Below are positions 33,146 through 41,076 of a stretch of 64,000 nt of DNA, piece by piece (position 1 is the first letter of the stretch; each line of letters begins with the position of its first letter). This DNA is from Bacillota bacterium (GTDB lineage Bacteria; Bacillota; Clostridia; Lachnospirales; Lachnospiraceae). The stretch spans positions 124,001-188,000 of the forward strand of contig JAEZKA010000076.1 of assembly GCA_023436225.1 (NCBI GenBank). Direction: 5' to 3'. A model generated the notes under the pieces. That model was given only the letters and a program-made list of their open reading frames with translations. It did not search any database and had not been told where the DNA came from. Position numbers and translations under genes: made by a program.

Positions 33146-34671
33146 GCTGTTACCCCCATCATAAATTCTCCAACCTCATTCGTTGTCAACGTTTGGGCCG
33201 CTGCGATCTTTGTGATCTGTCCATTGTAGATTACACCTATGGTATCAGCGATTTTCATAATCTCGTCTAATTCTAAAGAGATTAAAAGAATTGCTTTTCC
33301 TTTGTCACGTTCTTCTAGAATCATATTATGTATATTTTCAATTGCCCCGATATCTAAGCCTCTCGTTGGCTGAACAAATATCATCAACGGTGATTGAAGT
33401 TCTATTTCCCTGGCAATAATTGCTTTCTGTTGATTGCCACCACTCATGGAACGCACCTGGGTCTTGGTTCCCTGTCCACTTCTTATATCATACTTTTCAA
33501 TTAGCTGGTTGCCATAATCTTCTATTTCATCTTTATTTAGAATATTATTTTTACAGTACGGTACCTTAAAATAATTCTTCAAGGCAATATTCTCTGCAAG
33601 TGTAAAGTCAAGTACAAGACCATATGCTTGACGGTCCTCCGGAATATAAGAAATTCCCCTTAAGGTACGCTTCCGAATACTATAATGATTGATTTCTTCG
33701 CCGCCTAGCTTTATGGTACCACGATCAATCCTCGCAAGACCTGCGATGGCATCTGCTATTTCAATCTGTCCGTTACCGGAAACACCGGCAATGGCGAAGA
33801 CTTCACCACCATGAATCTGAAAAGATACATCCTTAACAACCTCAAAATTATCCTGATTTTTTACTGTCAAGTGATCTACTTCTAATACCACATCACGAAA
33901 GTTAGCAGGTGCTTTTTCTGTCTCAAAATATACTTCACGGCCTACCATCATATTAGCCATGGTCCTGGTGGAGGTTTCTTTTACATCCAACACTTCTACA
34001 AGCTTTCCCTTACACAAAATAGCGCAACGATCCGCCACTTTCTTAATCTCTTCCAGCTTATGAGTGATAAGAATGATCGTTTTCCCCCCTTGACGCAGTC
34101 CCTCAATAATCTCTAACAGAAATTCAATCTCTTGCGGTGTTAACACTGCTGTCGGTTCATCGAAAATGAGAATCTCCGCTTCCCGATACAGCATCTTCAG
34201 GATTTCAACCCGCTGCTGCAACGATACATTGATATCCTCAATCTTTTTTGTCGGATCTACCTCCAGCCCGAATTTTTTTGATAAAGCTGCAATTTCCTTA
34301 TGAGCATTTTTTAAGTCTACATAGGAAAACAAGCCGAAACGTTTTTTCACAGGCTCATTACCTAAAATTATATTTTCGGTAATTGTATAATTTTGAACCA
34401 GTTTAAAGTGTTGGTGCACCATCCCTATGTTAAGCCTGGTAGCATGATTAGGAGAAGCGATCTGTACCTTTTCTCCCCGAATCCAGACTTCTCCTTCGTC
34501 TGGCTCATACATACCAAAAAGCATACTCATCAGAGTGGATTTACCCGCACCATTTTCACCCAACAGGGCATAGATTTCACCCTTCTTAATCTGTATGGTA
34601 ACATCGTCAATAGCCACAATACCGGGAAAACGTTTGGTGATATGTTTCATTTCAACAATATACTCGGACAT
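33142..34671 (-). CDS. Nucleoside ABC transporter ATP-binding protein (two ABC domains)
   Basis: A 509-residue double ABC ATPase like NupA/YufO. The first domain has Walker A GENGAGKST, signature-region VSLQQRVEILK and Walker B ILIFDEP. The second has a degenerate P-loop (GVSGNGQ) but an intact signature MSGGNQQK. Met at 34671 is chosen because AGGAG lies 7 bases upstream. It is separated from the substrate-binding gene by 434 bases holding a terminator and a long inverted repeat, so binding-protein mRNA is probably more abundant than permease mRNA. Confidence 0.94.
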   Translation of the reverse strand: MSEYIVEMKHITKRFPGIVAIDDVTIQIKKGEIYALLGENGAGKSTLMSMLFGMYEPDEGEVWIRGEKVQIASPNHATRLNIGMVHQHFKLVQNYTITENIILGNEPVKKRFGLFSYVDLKNAHKEIAALSKKFGLEVDPTKKIEDINVSLQQRVEILKMLYREAEILIFDEPTAVLTPQEIEFLLEIIEGLRQGGKTIILITHKLEEIKKVADRCAILCKGKLVEVLDVKETSTRTMANMMVGREVYFETEKAPANFRDVVLEVDHLTVKNQDNFEVVKDVSFQIHGGEVFAIAGVSGNGQIEIADAIAGLARIDRGTIKLGGEEINHYSIRKRTLRGISYIPEDRQAYGLVLDFTLAENIALKNYFKVPYCKNNILNKDEIEDYGNQLIEKYDIRSGQGTKTQVRSMSGGNQQKAIIAREIELQSPLMIFVQPTRGLDIGAIENIHNMILEERDKGKAILLISLELDEIMKIADTIGVIYNGQITKIAAAQTLTTNEVGEFMMGVTA

Positions 34672-34738
34672 AATCATTCTCCTTAATTATTACATTACTC
34701 CATATAAACATCAACTTTGCAGACTTTATATAGTATCA

Positions 34739-34999
34739 GGGTTTCAAAAGCCTTACAAGTAACTTACATTCGTTAATTTGCACATCACTATCCAGGCTTT
34801 TAGCATGATGCAGAATATAATTCGATGAGCAACTGTATGAGTCCGTTGGTACTTAGGTCCTTTATTTTAGGACCTATGTACCACTACGTGACTCATTGGG
34901 GCGAGAGCGTGTTGCGAATATATGTTCTGTATCATGCAATCAATAAATATTATTGTGCAAATTAAAGGAACCTTATTTCAATCAGGCTTTTGACACCCT
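34739..34999. repeat. Long imperfect inverted repeat (~260 bp) within the transporter operon
   Basis: The two ends match as inverted copies: GGGTTTCAAAAGCCT at 34739 against GGGTGTCAAAAGCCT read from 34999. Further in come TTAATTTGCACA (34773-34784) with its complement (34954-34965), GCATGATGCAGAATATA (34803) with the complement ending 34937, and a central AGGTCC...GGACCT hairpin. Similarity extends weakly outward to an AT-rich stretch. No ORF lies inside. It looks like a MITE-like or palindromic mobile repeat, or a long structured RNA. Confidence 0.7.
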
Positions 35000-35012
35000 A
35001 ATCTTATCATAT

Positions 35013-35064
35013 AAAAAAGTTTATCACTTCCCATAGTACTTCCACAATAGAAAGTGATAAACTT
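35013..35064 (-). terminator. Intrinsic terminator after the BMP lipoprotein gene
   Basis: AAGTTTATCACTT (35017-35029) pairs perfectly with AAGTGATAAACTT (35052-35064). A T-run follows on the minus strand (35018-35013). It ends 42 bases past the lipoprotein stop, inside the operon, and should reduce readthrough into the ATPase and permeases. Confidence 0.85.
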
Positions 35065-35105
35065 CGTAGTCTGAACGTACTCAATTCATTCTTTATAAGC
35101 TTTCC

Positions 35106-36305
35106 TTATTCCGGTAAACCCGGGAATGAATCGGAAGCAATTCCATTAAAGTTAGCAGCCGGAACAATTTTTCCTTCCTTTAACAATGCATATGCCTCGT
35201 TCATTTTTGTTAAAGAGTCCGCAGATAATTGATGACGTCCTTCTGCACTTACAAATCCGGTAGAATCAGTGTCTGCTTTTAATAAAACATTCTCACCCTT
35301 AAAAGTACCATCCTTTATTGCATTTAGAGCCCTTTCAACGTTAATACTCATATTTTTTAATACAGAGGTAAGAATAACGTTCTTATCTCCATTAACACCA
35401 TCATCATACTGGTCAACGTCACATCCGATTACCTTTACATCAGTGGATGCTTCTTTTGCAGCAGTAAATACTCCATTGCCTGTGCCACCTGCTGCCACAA
35501 AAATAATATCACAGCCTTCCGATATCAGAGCATTGCCTAGCACCTTACCGGCTGCTTCATCTGCAAAGGAACCTGCATAGTTACCACCGACATTAGCACC
35601 AGTTACATCGGTACCTGCATAAGATGATAATTCAACAAATTCAACCGTTTTGTCATACATAGCATTGGCATAATTTACACCGGATTCAAATCCATATTGA
35701 TAGTTAACATTGGAGGGATAAGCGATACCGTTTACAACTGCAACTTTATTTGTTTTTGTCTCTAATGCTGCTGCCATACCAGCGAAAAAACCACTTTCTT
35801 CTTCTGCAAAGGTCATTGCATAAACGTTATCAAAGGCTTGCTGATCACCTTGGGCATTCGGGTTTGTGTCGATTAGGATAAATTTCTTTGTTGGGTTCTC
35901 AAGTGCGATGGAGGATACATTCGCAAATTGGAAACCTGGGGTAACGATTACATCATAATCAGCAATGATGTCAGCTACGGCCTGAACGGCTGCGGTCGGA
36001 TCACCGGTCGGTTCTTTCACCGCATTCACGCTGGCTGTCGAGTTCGCTTCAATGAATTTCAATATACCGTTATAGTTATCCTCGTTGAAGGAACCATCAT
36101 CCACACCAGATGGACTAGTTACAATTGCAATTTTTAAACCAGCCTCGGCAGGTTCTGCTGCCGGCGTCTCTTCTTTTGCTTCCGGAGCCTGTGTTACCGG
36201 GGCTTTTGTCTCTGTTGTATCATTCTTTTTTGCGCAACCACCTAACATTCCCATTAGCATGGTAACACCAACTAAACCTACTACTAAACCTTTTTTTAAT
36301 TTCAT
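35106..36305 (-). CDS. BMP-family nucleoside-binding lipoprotein
   Basis: A 399-residue substrate-binding protein of the PnrA/BmpA (Bmp) family. The signal peptide ends in a lipobox with Cys24 (LMGMLGGCAKK), then a Glu/Pro/Ala-rich linker to residue ~55 and a two-lobed ligand domain. Family members bind purine nucleosides. It lies between mtnA and the ATPase on the same strand and is flanked by a 5' hairpin and a 3' terminator, the usual way to overexpress the binding protein. Confidence 0.93.
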   Translation of the reverse strand: MKLKKGLVVGLVGVTMLMGMLGGCAKKNDTTETKAPVTQAPEAKEETPAAEPAEAGLKIAIVTSPSGVDDGSFNEDNYNGILKFIEANSTASVNAVKEPTGDPTAAVQAVADIIADYDVIVTPGFQFANVSSIALENPTKKFILIDTNPNAQGDQQAFDNVYAMTFAEEESGFFAGMAAALETKTNKVAVVNGIAYPSNVNYQYGFESGVNYANAMYDKTVEFVELSSYAGTDVTGANVGGNYAGSFADEAAGKVLGNALISEGCDIIFVAAGGTGNGVFTAAKEASTDVKVIGCDVDQYDDGVNGDKNVILTSVLKNMSINVERALNAIKDGTFKGENVLLKADTDSTGFVSAEGRHQLSADSLTKMNEAYALLKEGKIVPAANFNGIASDSFPGLPE

Positions 36306-36329
36306 AAAATTACCTCCCTTATAATCATA

Positions 36330-36356
36330 CGATATCCTCGATAAGCGAGGGTATCG
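36330..36356 (-). promoter_or_regulatory. Hairpin in the mtnA-BMP intergenic region
   Basis: CGATATCCTCG pairs with CGAGGGTATCG (11 bp with one G-T) around a 5-base loop, ~25 bases before the lipoprotein start. No U-tract follows, so mRNA processing or 5' stabilisation is more likely than termination. Confidence 0.45.
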
Positions 36357-36387
36357 CTGTTTTTCCTGTTCGATGCTTTAATGACTT

Positions 36388-37455
36388 TTAATTAAAAAGT
36401 GCCGGAATACTTTCCTCAAAAGGTGCATAGCAGATGCCTTTTTCCGTAACAATTGCTGTAATCAGATTATGGTCCGTTACATCGAATGCCGGATTATAGC
36501 ATTTTACTTCTTCTAATGCCATTGATTCTAAGTAGAATTTTTCTTTAATTTCCTTTGAATCACGTAATTCTATTTCAATATCATCACCGGTCTTACAGTC
36601 TAAATCAATGGTAGAGGTTGGACCCAAAACATAAAATGGGATGCCATAGTGTTTCGCTAAGATCGCAACACCGCTCGTCCCGATCTTATTTGCCGCATCA
36701 CCATTTGCTGCAATTCTGTCACATCCAACAAAGCATGCCTGTATCCATCCGTTTTTCATAACCAAGCTTGCCATGTTATCACAAATAAGTGTGACATCAA
36801 TTCCACCCTTTTGCAGCTCATAGGAAGTCAGTCTGGCTCCCTGGAGCAATGGTCTTGTCTCATCGGCAAATACCTTAAAGTTCATTCCCCTTTCTTTCCC
36901 TAAGAACAATGGACCCAGTGCAGTTCCATAACGGGAAGTCGCCAGTGGACCTGCATTACAGTGCGTAAGTATTCCATCACCATCCTTAATTAAGGTAAGT
37001 CCAAATTCAGAGATAGCAGTACACATCATAATATCTTCCTCATGGATCTTTTTACATTCCGCTCCTAATAACGTAATGATTTCAGCTACTGATTTATCTT
37101 TATTTTGAACAACAACCTTATCCATGCGATTTAATGCCCAGCTCAAATTAACAGCGGTTGGCCTTGATGAATTAATGTAATCCTTAATCCTTACAAACTC
37201 TTCATAGAATAACTCATATCTATCCTCAAGTATCTGCTGTGCCAGTATGTACATTCCGTAGCCTGCACAGATACCAATGGCCGGTGCTCCTCTTACCTTC
37301 AGATGGAATATCGCATCATATAGATCATCTACACTGCCAATGGATATATATTCTGTTATATTCGGTAACTTTGTTTGATCAATGATTATTACCCGTTTTT
37401 CATCATCGCTTAACTTAATGTTGTCAATGTGCGTAACTTCTTTGATTCGATCCAT
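36388..37455 (-). CDS. mtnA: Methylthioribose-1-phosphate isomerase (MtnA)
   Basis: A 355-residue aldose-ketose isomerase of the eIF2B-like family, full length. It converts 5-methylthioribose-1-phosphate, or 5-deoxyribose-1-phosphate, to the ribulose form. RGAPAIG is at residues 55-61. The catalytic Cys166 is in THCNAG and Asp246 in GCDRIAANGD. No methylthioribulose dehydratase or later universal methionine-salvage gene is near; a class II aldolase follows in the same unit, pointing to the DHAP-type shunt. Tandem repeats lie just upstream. Confidence 0.94.
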   Translation of the reverse strand: MDRIKEVTHIDNIKLSDDEKRVIIIDQTKLPNITEYISIGSVDDLYDAIFHLKVRGAPAIGICAGYGMYILAQQILEDRYELFYEEFVRIKDYINSSRPTAVNLSWALNRMDKVVVQNKDKSVAEIITLLGAECKKIHEEDIMMCTAISEFGLTLIKDGDGILTHCNAGPLATSRYGTALGPLFLGKERGMNFKVFADETRPLLQGARLTSYELQKGGIDVTLICDNMASLVMKNGWIQACFVGCDRIAANGDAANKIGTSGVAILAKHYGIPFYVLGPTSTIDLDCKTGDDIEIELRDSKEIKEKFYLESMALEEVKCYNPAFDVTDHNLITAIVTEKGICYAPFEESIPALFN

Positions 37456-37497
37456 GTCCTGTATTCCTCCCAGTGAAACTAGTTTTACGATGTACCT

Positions 37498-37609
37498 GCT
37501 TGTCTGCTTTCCTGTTCGTCTACTTTCCTGCTTGTCTACTTTCCTGCCTTTTCTCTTTTATCACTTACCTTTTCTCTTTTATCACTTATCATTTCTATTT
37601 TTTCACTTG
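37498..37609. repeat. Two adjacent tandem repeat arrays (3 x 16 bp and 3 x 21 bp)
   Basis: GCTTGTCTACTTTCCT-type units occur three times at 37498-37545. CCTTTTCTCTTTTATCACTTA occurs twice (37547-37588), with a third diverged 21-base copy to 37609. They fill the gap between the alcohol dehydrogenase and mtnA. On the mRNA strand they are purine-rich. Confidence 0.85.
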
Positions 37610-37612
37610 CCT

Positions 37613-38545
37613 TTACCATGTACCGATTTGAAAACCAGCCTTAAACGAACGAGACTGGAAGGCTTTCTCATAATCCCTTAAGTCATACAGCTCAATATCC
37701 GGAAAACGTATCAACCTACCTTGCAACAGCTTAAGTGCAGGTGCAAACGGTCCGCATCGGCTCCCTTTGATTGTTATCTCATTTACCACAAAATCACTCA
37801 TGTTAATATCTATGTTGCCTGCATAGGTACTCTTAATAATAATCGTTCCTTTTTTACGAACTAACTTTTGTGCACTTAACAGACCGGAGGGTGAACCGGC
37901 AGCATCAATCACTACTTCAAAGGTTTCTTCCGTATTCGTAGTTACCTTTGCAAAGGGTGCAAACATTGCCAGCTTGTCTTCATGTCTTCCAACTATGGTA
38001 AGATTAGCTCCCGTAAGAGAAACTACTTGAGCGATCATAAATGCCAGCCTTCCATCTCCAATCACTGCAACACTGGTGGAGGGTTGTATATGAACCTGCT
38101 CTAATATCTCAAGCGCAGCTGCCAAGGGCTCAGTAAAAACAGCCACCTCCGAAGGTACCTCTTGGGGAACCAGATGCAGCAAATCCGTACGAACTACCAG
38201 GTATTCTGCAAAGCATCCATCCTTGCCGGATATTCCCATCACTTTCCTGGCAGTACAGTGAGAGGGTCTACCGGTCTTACAGTAGATGCATTCGCCACAA
38301 TTTTCATTAATCTCACAAACCACCCGCTCCCCTATGAGACTGATTTCATTGGATTCTACTACTTCTCCTACAAACTCGTGTCCTAGGATCCCCTTAAAAT
38401 CAGGACGATAGCCCGACAATATCTCCTTATCTGTATTACAGATAGAGCTAATCAGAACCTTCACCAGAGATTCCTTTGGTCCAATCATCGGTTTTTTATA
38501 ATCTTCTGTATATTTCAGTGTCCCATCATAATATAAAGCCTTCAT
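37613..38545 (-). CDS. Zinc-dependent alcohol dehydrogenase (MDR family)
   Basis: A 310-residue medium-chain dehydrogenase, a little short of the usual 340-350. Catalytic zinc site: Cys36 (SSICNTD) and GHE motif (ILGHEFVGEV). Structural zinc: four Cys in ENCGECIYCKTGRPSHC. The NAD loop is VIGDGRLAFMIAQ. In this operon it probably reduces the aldehyde released by the aldolase (methylthioacetaldehyde or acetaldehyde) to an alcohol, or works in reverse. It starts 33 bases after the phosphorylase. Confidence 0.88.
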   Translation of the reverse strand: MKALYYDGTLKYTEDYKKPMIGPKESLVKVLISSICNTDKEILSGYRPDFKGILGHEFVGEVVESNEISLIGERVVCEINENCGECIYCKTGRPSHCTARKVMGISGKDGCFAEYLVVRTDLLHLVPQEVPSEVAVFTEPLAAALEILEQVHIQPSTSVAVIGDGRLAFMIAQVVSLTGANLTIVGRHEDKLAMFAPFAKVTTNTEETFEVVIDAAGSPSGLLSAQKLVRKKGTIIIKSTYAGNIDINMSDFVVNEITIKGSRCGPFAPALKLLQGRLIRFPDIELYDLRDYEKAFQSRSFKAGFQIGTW

Positions 38546-38578
38546 AATTGCTCCTTATTTGCTATCTAATATGTCCAT

Positions 38579-39424
38579 TTACTGTTCACCAGAAAGCATC
38601 CTACCAATATTCTTAATTGTCTCAGTAATCAGACTCTTAAACAATGGTGCCACTCTGTCGGCAGTTTCCTGAACCTCCGCATGAGTCAGCGGATTTGCAC
38701 TCATACCTGCACCCTGATTGGTTATACAGGATATTCCACAAATTCTCATACCCATATGATTTGCTGCCATAGCTTCACAGGCAGTACTCATACCTACTGC
38801 GTCTGCTCCTAATAATCTGGCCATTTTAATCTCCTGAGGAGTCTCAAAGTTAGGACCTGTAAGCTGCAGATAAATTCCTTCCTTTAAGGGCATCTTCAAT
38901 TCCTTTGCTGCCTTTCGGATCACTTCCTGGAGCTTCGGATCATACACATGACTCATATCAGGGAATCTCACACCCAGCTCATCTATATTTTCACCAATCA
39001 AAGGCGATGGTACAAAGTTAGTAATATGATCCGTGATCATCATAAAGTCTCCGCTTATGTAATCATAGTTCACGCCACCAGCTGCATTGGTTAAAAAGAG
39101 AACCCTTGCTCCCATCATCTTCATGAGTCTGGTTGGAAGTATGACATCGGACATCGCATAGCCTTCATAATAATGCACACGCCCCTGCATGATTACCACT
39201 GGTACTTCACCCACATATCCAAATACAAATCTTCCTTTGTGCCCCTTTACCGTTGATACCGGAAACCCTTCTATTTCGTTATAATCTAAAGTAAATTTAA
39301 CATCAATGGTATCTGCATAATCACCTAATCCTGAACCGAGAATTAGTGCTACATCCGGTTTGAAATCAATTTTATCCTGAAAACTTTTATAACAATTTAA
39401 CAATTTTTCATATACCTGATTCAT
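38579..39424 (-). CDS. punA: Purine nucleoside phosphorylase, trimeric 6-oxopurine type
   Basis: A 281-residue trimeric PNP/MTAP-family enzyme. Phosphate and sugar residues are in GSGLG (Ser31), GH (His62) and His84. Base recognition residues are Glu194 in NFETPQE and Asn236 in SCITNQ. Asn at this place marks 6-oxopurine PNPs; true MTA phosphorylases carry Asp. It should therefore cleave inosine-type nucleosides, consistent with the deaminase in the same unit. Products would be hypoxanthine and a (deoxy/methylthio)ribose-1-phosphate for MtnA. Confidence 0.93.
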   Translation of the reverse strand: MNQVYEKLLNCYKSFQDKIDFKPDVALILGSGLGDYADTIDVKFTLDYNEIEGFPVSTVKGHKGRFVFGYVGEVPVVIMQGRVHYYEGYAMSDVILPTRLMKMMGARVLFLTNAAGGVNYDYISGDFMMITDHITNFVPSPLIGENIDELGVRFPDMSHVYDPKLQEVIRKAAKELKMPLKEGIYLQLTGPNFETPQEIKMARLLGADAVGMSTACEAMAANHMGMRICGISCITNQGAGMSANPLTHAEVQETADRVAPLFKSLITETIKNIGRMLSGEQ

Positions 39425-39508
39425 CGTGTCTATTCTCCTTCTTGATTATGAATTTATACCTATTCCTATCAATAGATAAATACTTTAGTGATTAACATGT
39501 TGTGCTAA

Positions 39509-40282
39509 TTATGCGACAATTACTCGAACATTCAAATCATTGAGCTTCTTTTCTAATGCCTCGTCTTTACTTGTTATGGATGTGTTAACTACAAGGGCAT
39601 AAAGCTGTTCCAGACTTCCATAAATATTAACCGCATAGCGACCTATTTTCGTTATATCAGCCATAAAATACGTCCTTTTGGCACAGCGAATAGCGGCTTG
39701 TCGAACAGCTGCTTCCTCCTGCGTATAATCTGTTAATCCAGCCTCCAGACTAATCCCCGCTCCACTGATGAACGCCTTATCGACATAGTATTGTTGCATC
39801 ATTTTCACTGTTACATCACCATGGCAGGCATTTCTATCCAAATCCCGTTCTCCACCTAACATAATTAGTCTAACCTGAGAGCTTAAATCCAGTTCTTTTG
39901 CAACGGATATTGAGTTTGTTACAACTATAATTTTTTTCTGTGATATACGTATCTCTTTTGCCAGGTATAATGCCGTAGAACTACAGTCAAGAAATACGGA
40001 TTCCTTTTCATTAATCTCCTTAATACAATACCTAGCCAACTTTTCCTTTTCTTTTTTAAAAACTTTTTCTCTTACTGTCAAAGGAGTCTCGTTTCCAAAC
40101 CCTTCTTTTAAATATGCTCCACCGTGAACTCTTTGGATTATGCTTTGCTTCTCCAGTTTTTCCAAGTCTCGCCTTATGGTTTCTTCTGTGACACCCATTT
40201 CTTTACTTAAATCAGAAACCTGTGCTATTTTATTCTTTTTTAGACTGTTTAAAATATACTCTTCTCTTTCTATGGCAAGCAT
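39509..40282 (-). CDS. DeoR-family transcriptional regulator of the salvage operon
   Basis: A 257-residue DeoR/GlpR-type repressor. The N-terminal helix-turn-helix (REEYILNSLKKNKIAQVSDLS and VTEETIRRDLEKLEKQ) is followed by a phosphosugar-binding DeoRC domain with GGAYLKEG and DCSSTALYLA. The ATG at 40282 has CGGAGAA upstream; the 5' extension of the frame is probably not translated. It is the first gene of the nucleoside-salvage unit and its ligand is plausibly a pathway sugar phosphate (inference). Confidence 0.92.
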   Translation of the reverse strand: MLAIEREEYILNSLKKNKIAQVSDLSKEMGVTEETIRRDLEKLEKQSIIQRVHGGAYLKEGFGNETPLTVREKVFKKEKEKLARYCIKEINEKESVFLDCSSTALYLAKEIRISQKKIIVVTNSISVAKELDLSSQVRLIMLGGERDLDRNACHGDVTVKMMQQYYVDKAFISGAGISLEAGLTDYTQEEAAVRQAAIRCAKRTYFMADITKIGRYAVNIYGSLEQLYALVVNTSITSKDEALEKKLNDLNVRVIVA

Positions 40283-40441
40283 TGTTATTCTCCGCAATTC
40301 AATTTTTATTGTAATATACCAAACATTAATCAAATCATCTCACAATTAATCATTTTTTATAAAATAACTCTAAATCAATAGTATTAATTAGTCGTTTTAT
40401 CCAAAAATACTGTTATTTTTTTCTAGTTTTGTAATAATTAT

Positions 40442-40470
40442 ATTATATGTATTTCCATTCGACATGTCAA
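40442..40470 (-). promoter_or_regulatory. Consensus promoter of the nucleoside-salvage operon
   Basis: TTGACA (40465-40470) and TATAAT (40442-40447) on the minus strand, 17 bases apart, with a predicted start near 40435. The ~150-base leader contains a direct repeat GATTAAT (near 40319-40340) that could be a DeoR site. Confidence 0.75.
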
Positions 40471-40550
40471 TAGAGGTTCTTGGTTTATTTTTTGTTTTAC
40501 CACATTAATTCTGTTTTAATCTTTGTTTTTCTTTGCATCTTGTTCTTTTG

Positions 40551-40630
40551 CAAAAAAACATCCCAAACACACAGGTTGACGGACATCTTATAAAATCAAT
40601 AATCTGTTCGTCACTGTGTATTATGGGATG
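40551..40630 (-). terminator. Intrinsic terminator of module B
   Basis: A long interrupted stem of CATCCCA, ACACAG and GACG-ACA pairing across 40559-40630, followed on the minus strand by a 7-base T-run. It lies ~100 bases past the second hypA stop and separates module B from the salvage promoter. Confidence 0.85.
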
Positions 40631-40731
40631 CTTATTACTTTTAAATAAATCAATGTTTCAAATTATGAAGCTACTCCAAATTAGTATTGATTTTTAGGCT
40701 CTTATGAGCCCCTTCTTATCCTATCATCAGT

Positions 40732-41073
40732 TCAACATGCCCTGATTTCTTTTAGGTAAAATTCTCCGCCACTGATCATCTCAAATTCTTCACCCTTACA
40801 CTCCGGGCATACTCTTGCGTGTTCCAGTAATGGATATACTTTTCCACAACCCTTACAAATTCCATTGGCCGTGAGTATTTCTATTTCTAATTTGGTGCTT
40901 TCAAGCACGGTACCATCTACTGCAGCTGGGAAACAGGCATGAAGATACCTCGGAACCACCGAAGACAATTCTCCCACTTGCAGGACAATGGCCTCCACCT
41001 CTGAGAGCCGATTTGTTTCCACCACTCCGAGCACCCGTTCAACAATATGGTACATGATACCTAGTTCGTGCAT
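40732..41073 (-). CDS. hypA: HypA-like nickel chaperone (module B)
   Basis: A 113-residue HypA family protein with the invariant MHELG start and a zinc site made of CKGC and CPEC near the C-terminus. It starts 3 bases after the Fe-S flavoprotein stop. It is a second HypA besides that at 24571; the two differ in most variable positions, so this is not a recent duplicate. No hydrogenase or urease gene is present. Confidence 0.92.
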   Translation of the reverse strand: MHELGIMYHIVERVLGVVETNRLSEVEAIVLQVGELSSVVPRYLHACFPAAVDGTVLESTKLEIEILTANGICKGCGKVYPLLEHARVCPECKGEEFEMISGGEFYLKEIRAC

Positions 41074-41076
41074 CGC

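Noticed and set aside
34739..34999. Insertion sequence
   Set aside because: There are long inverted arms, but no transposase frame lies inside and no clear target duplication was found by eye.
37498..37609. CRISPR array
   Set aside because: Repeat units are contiguous 16- and 21-base tandems without spacers, and no cas gene is in the window.
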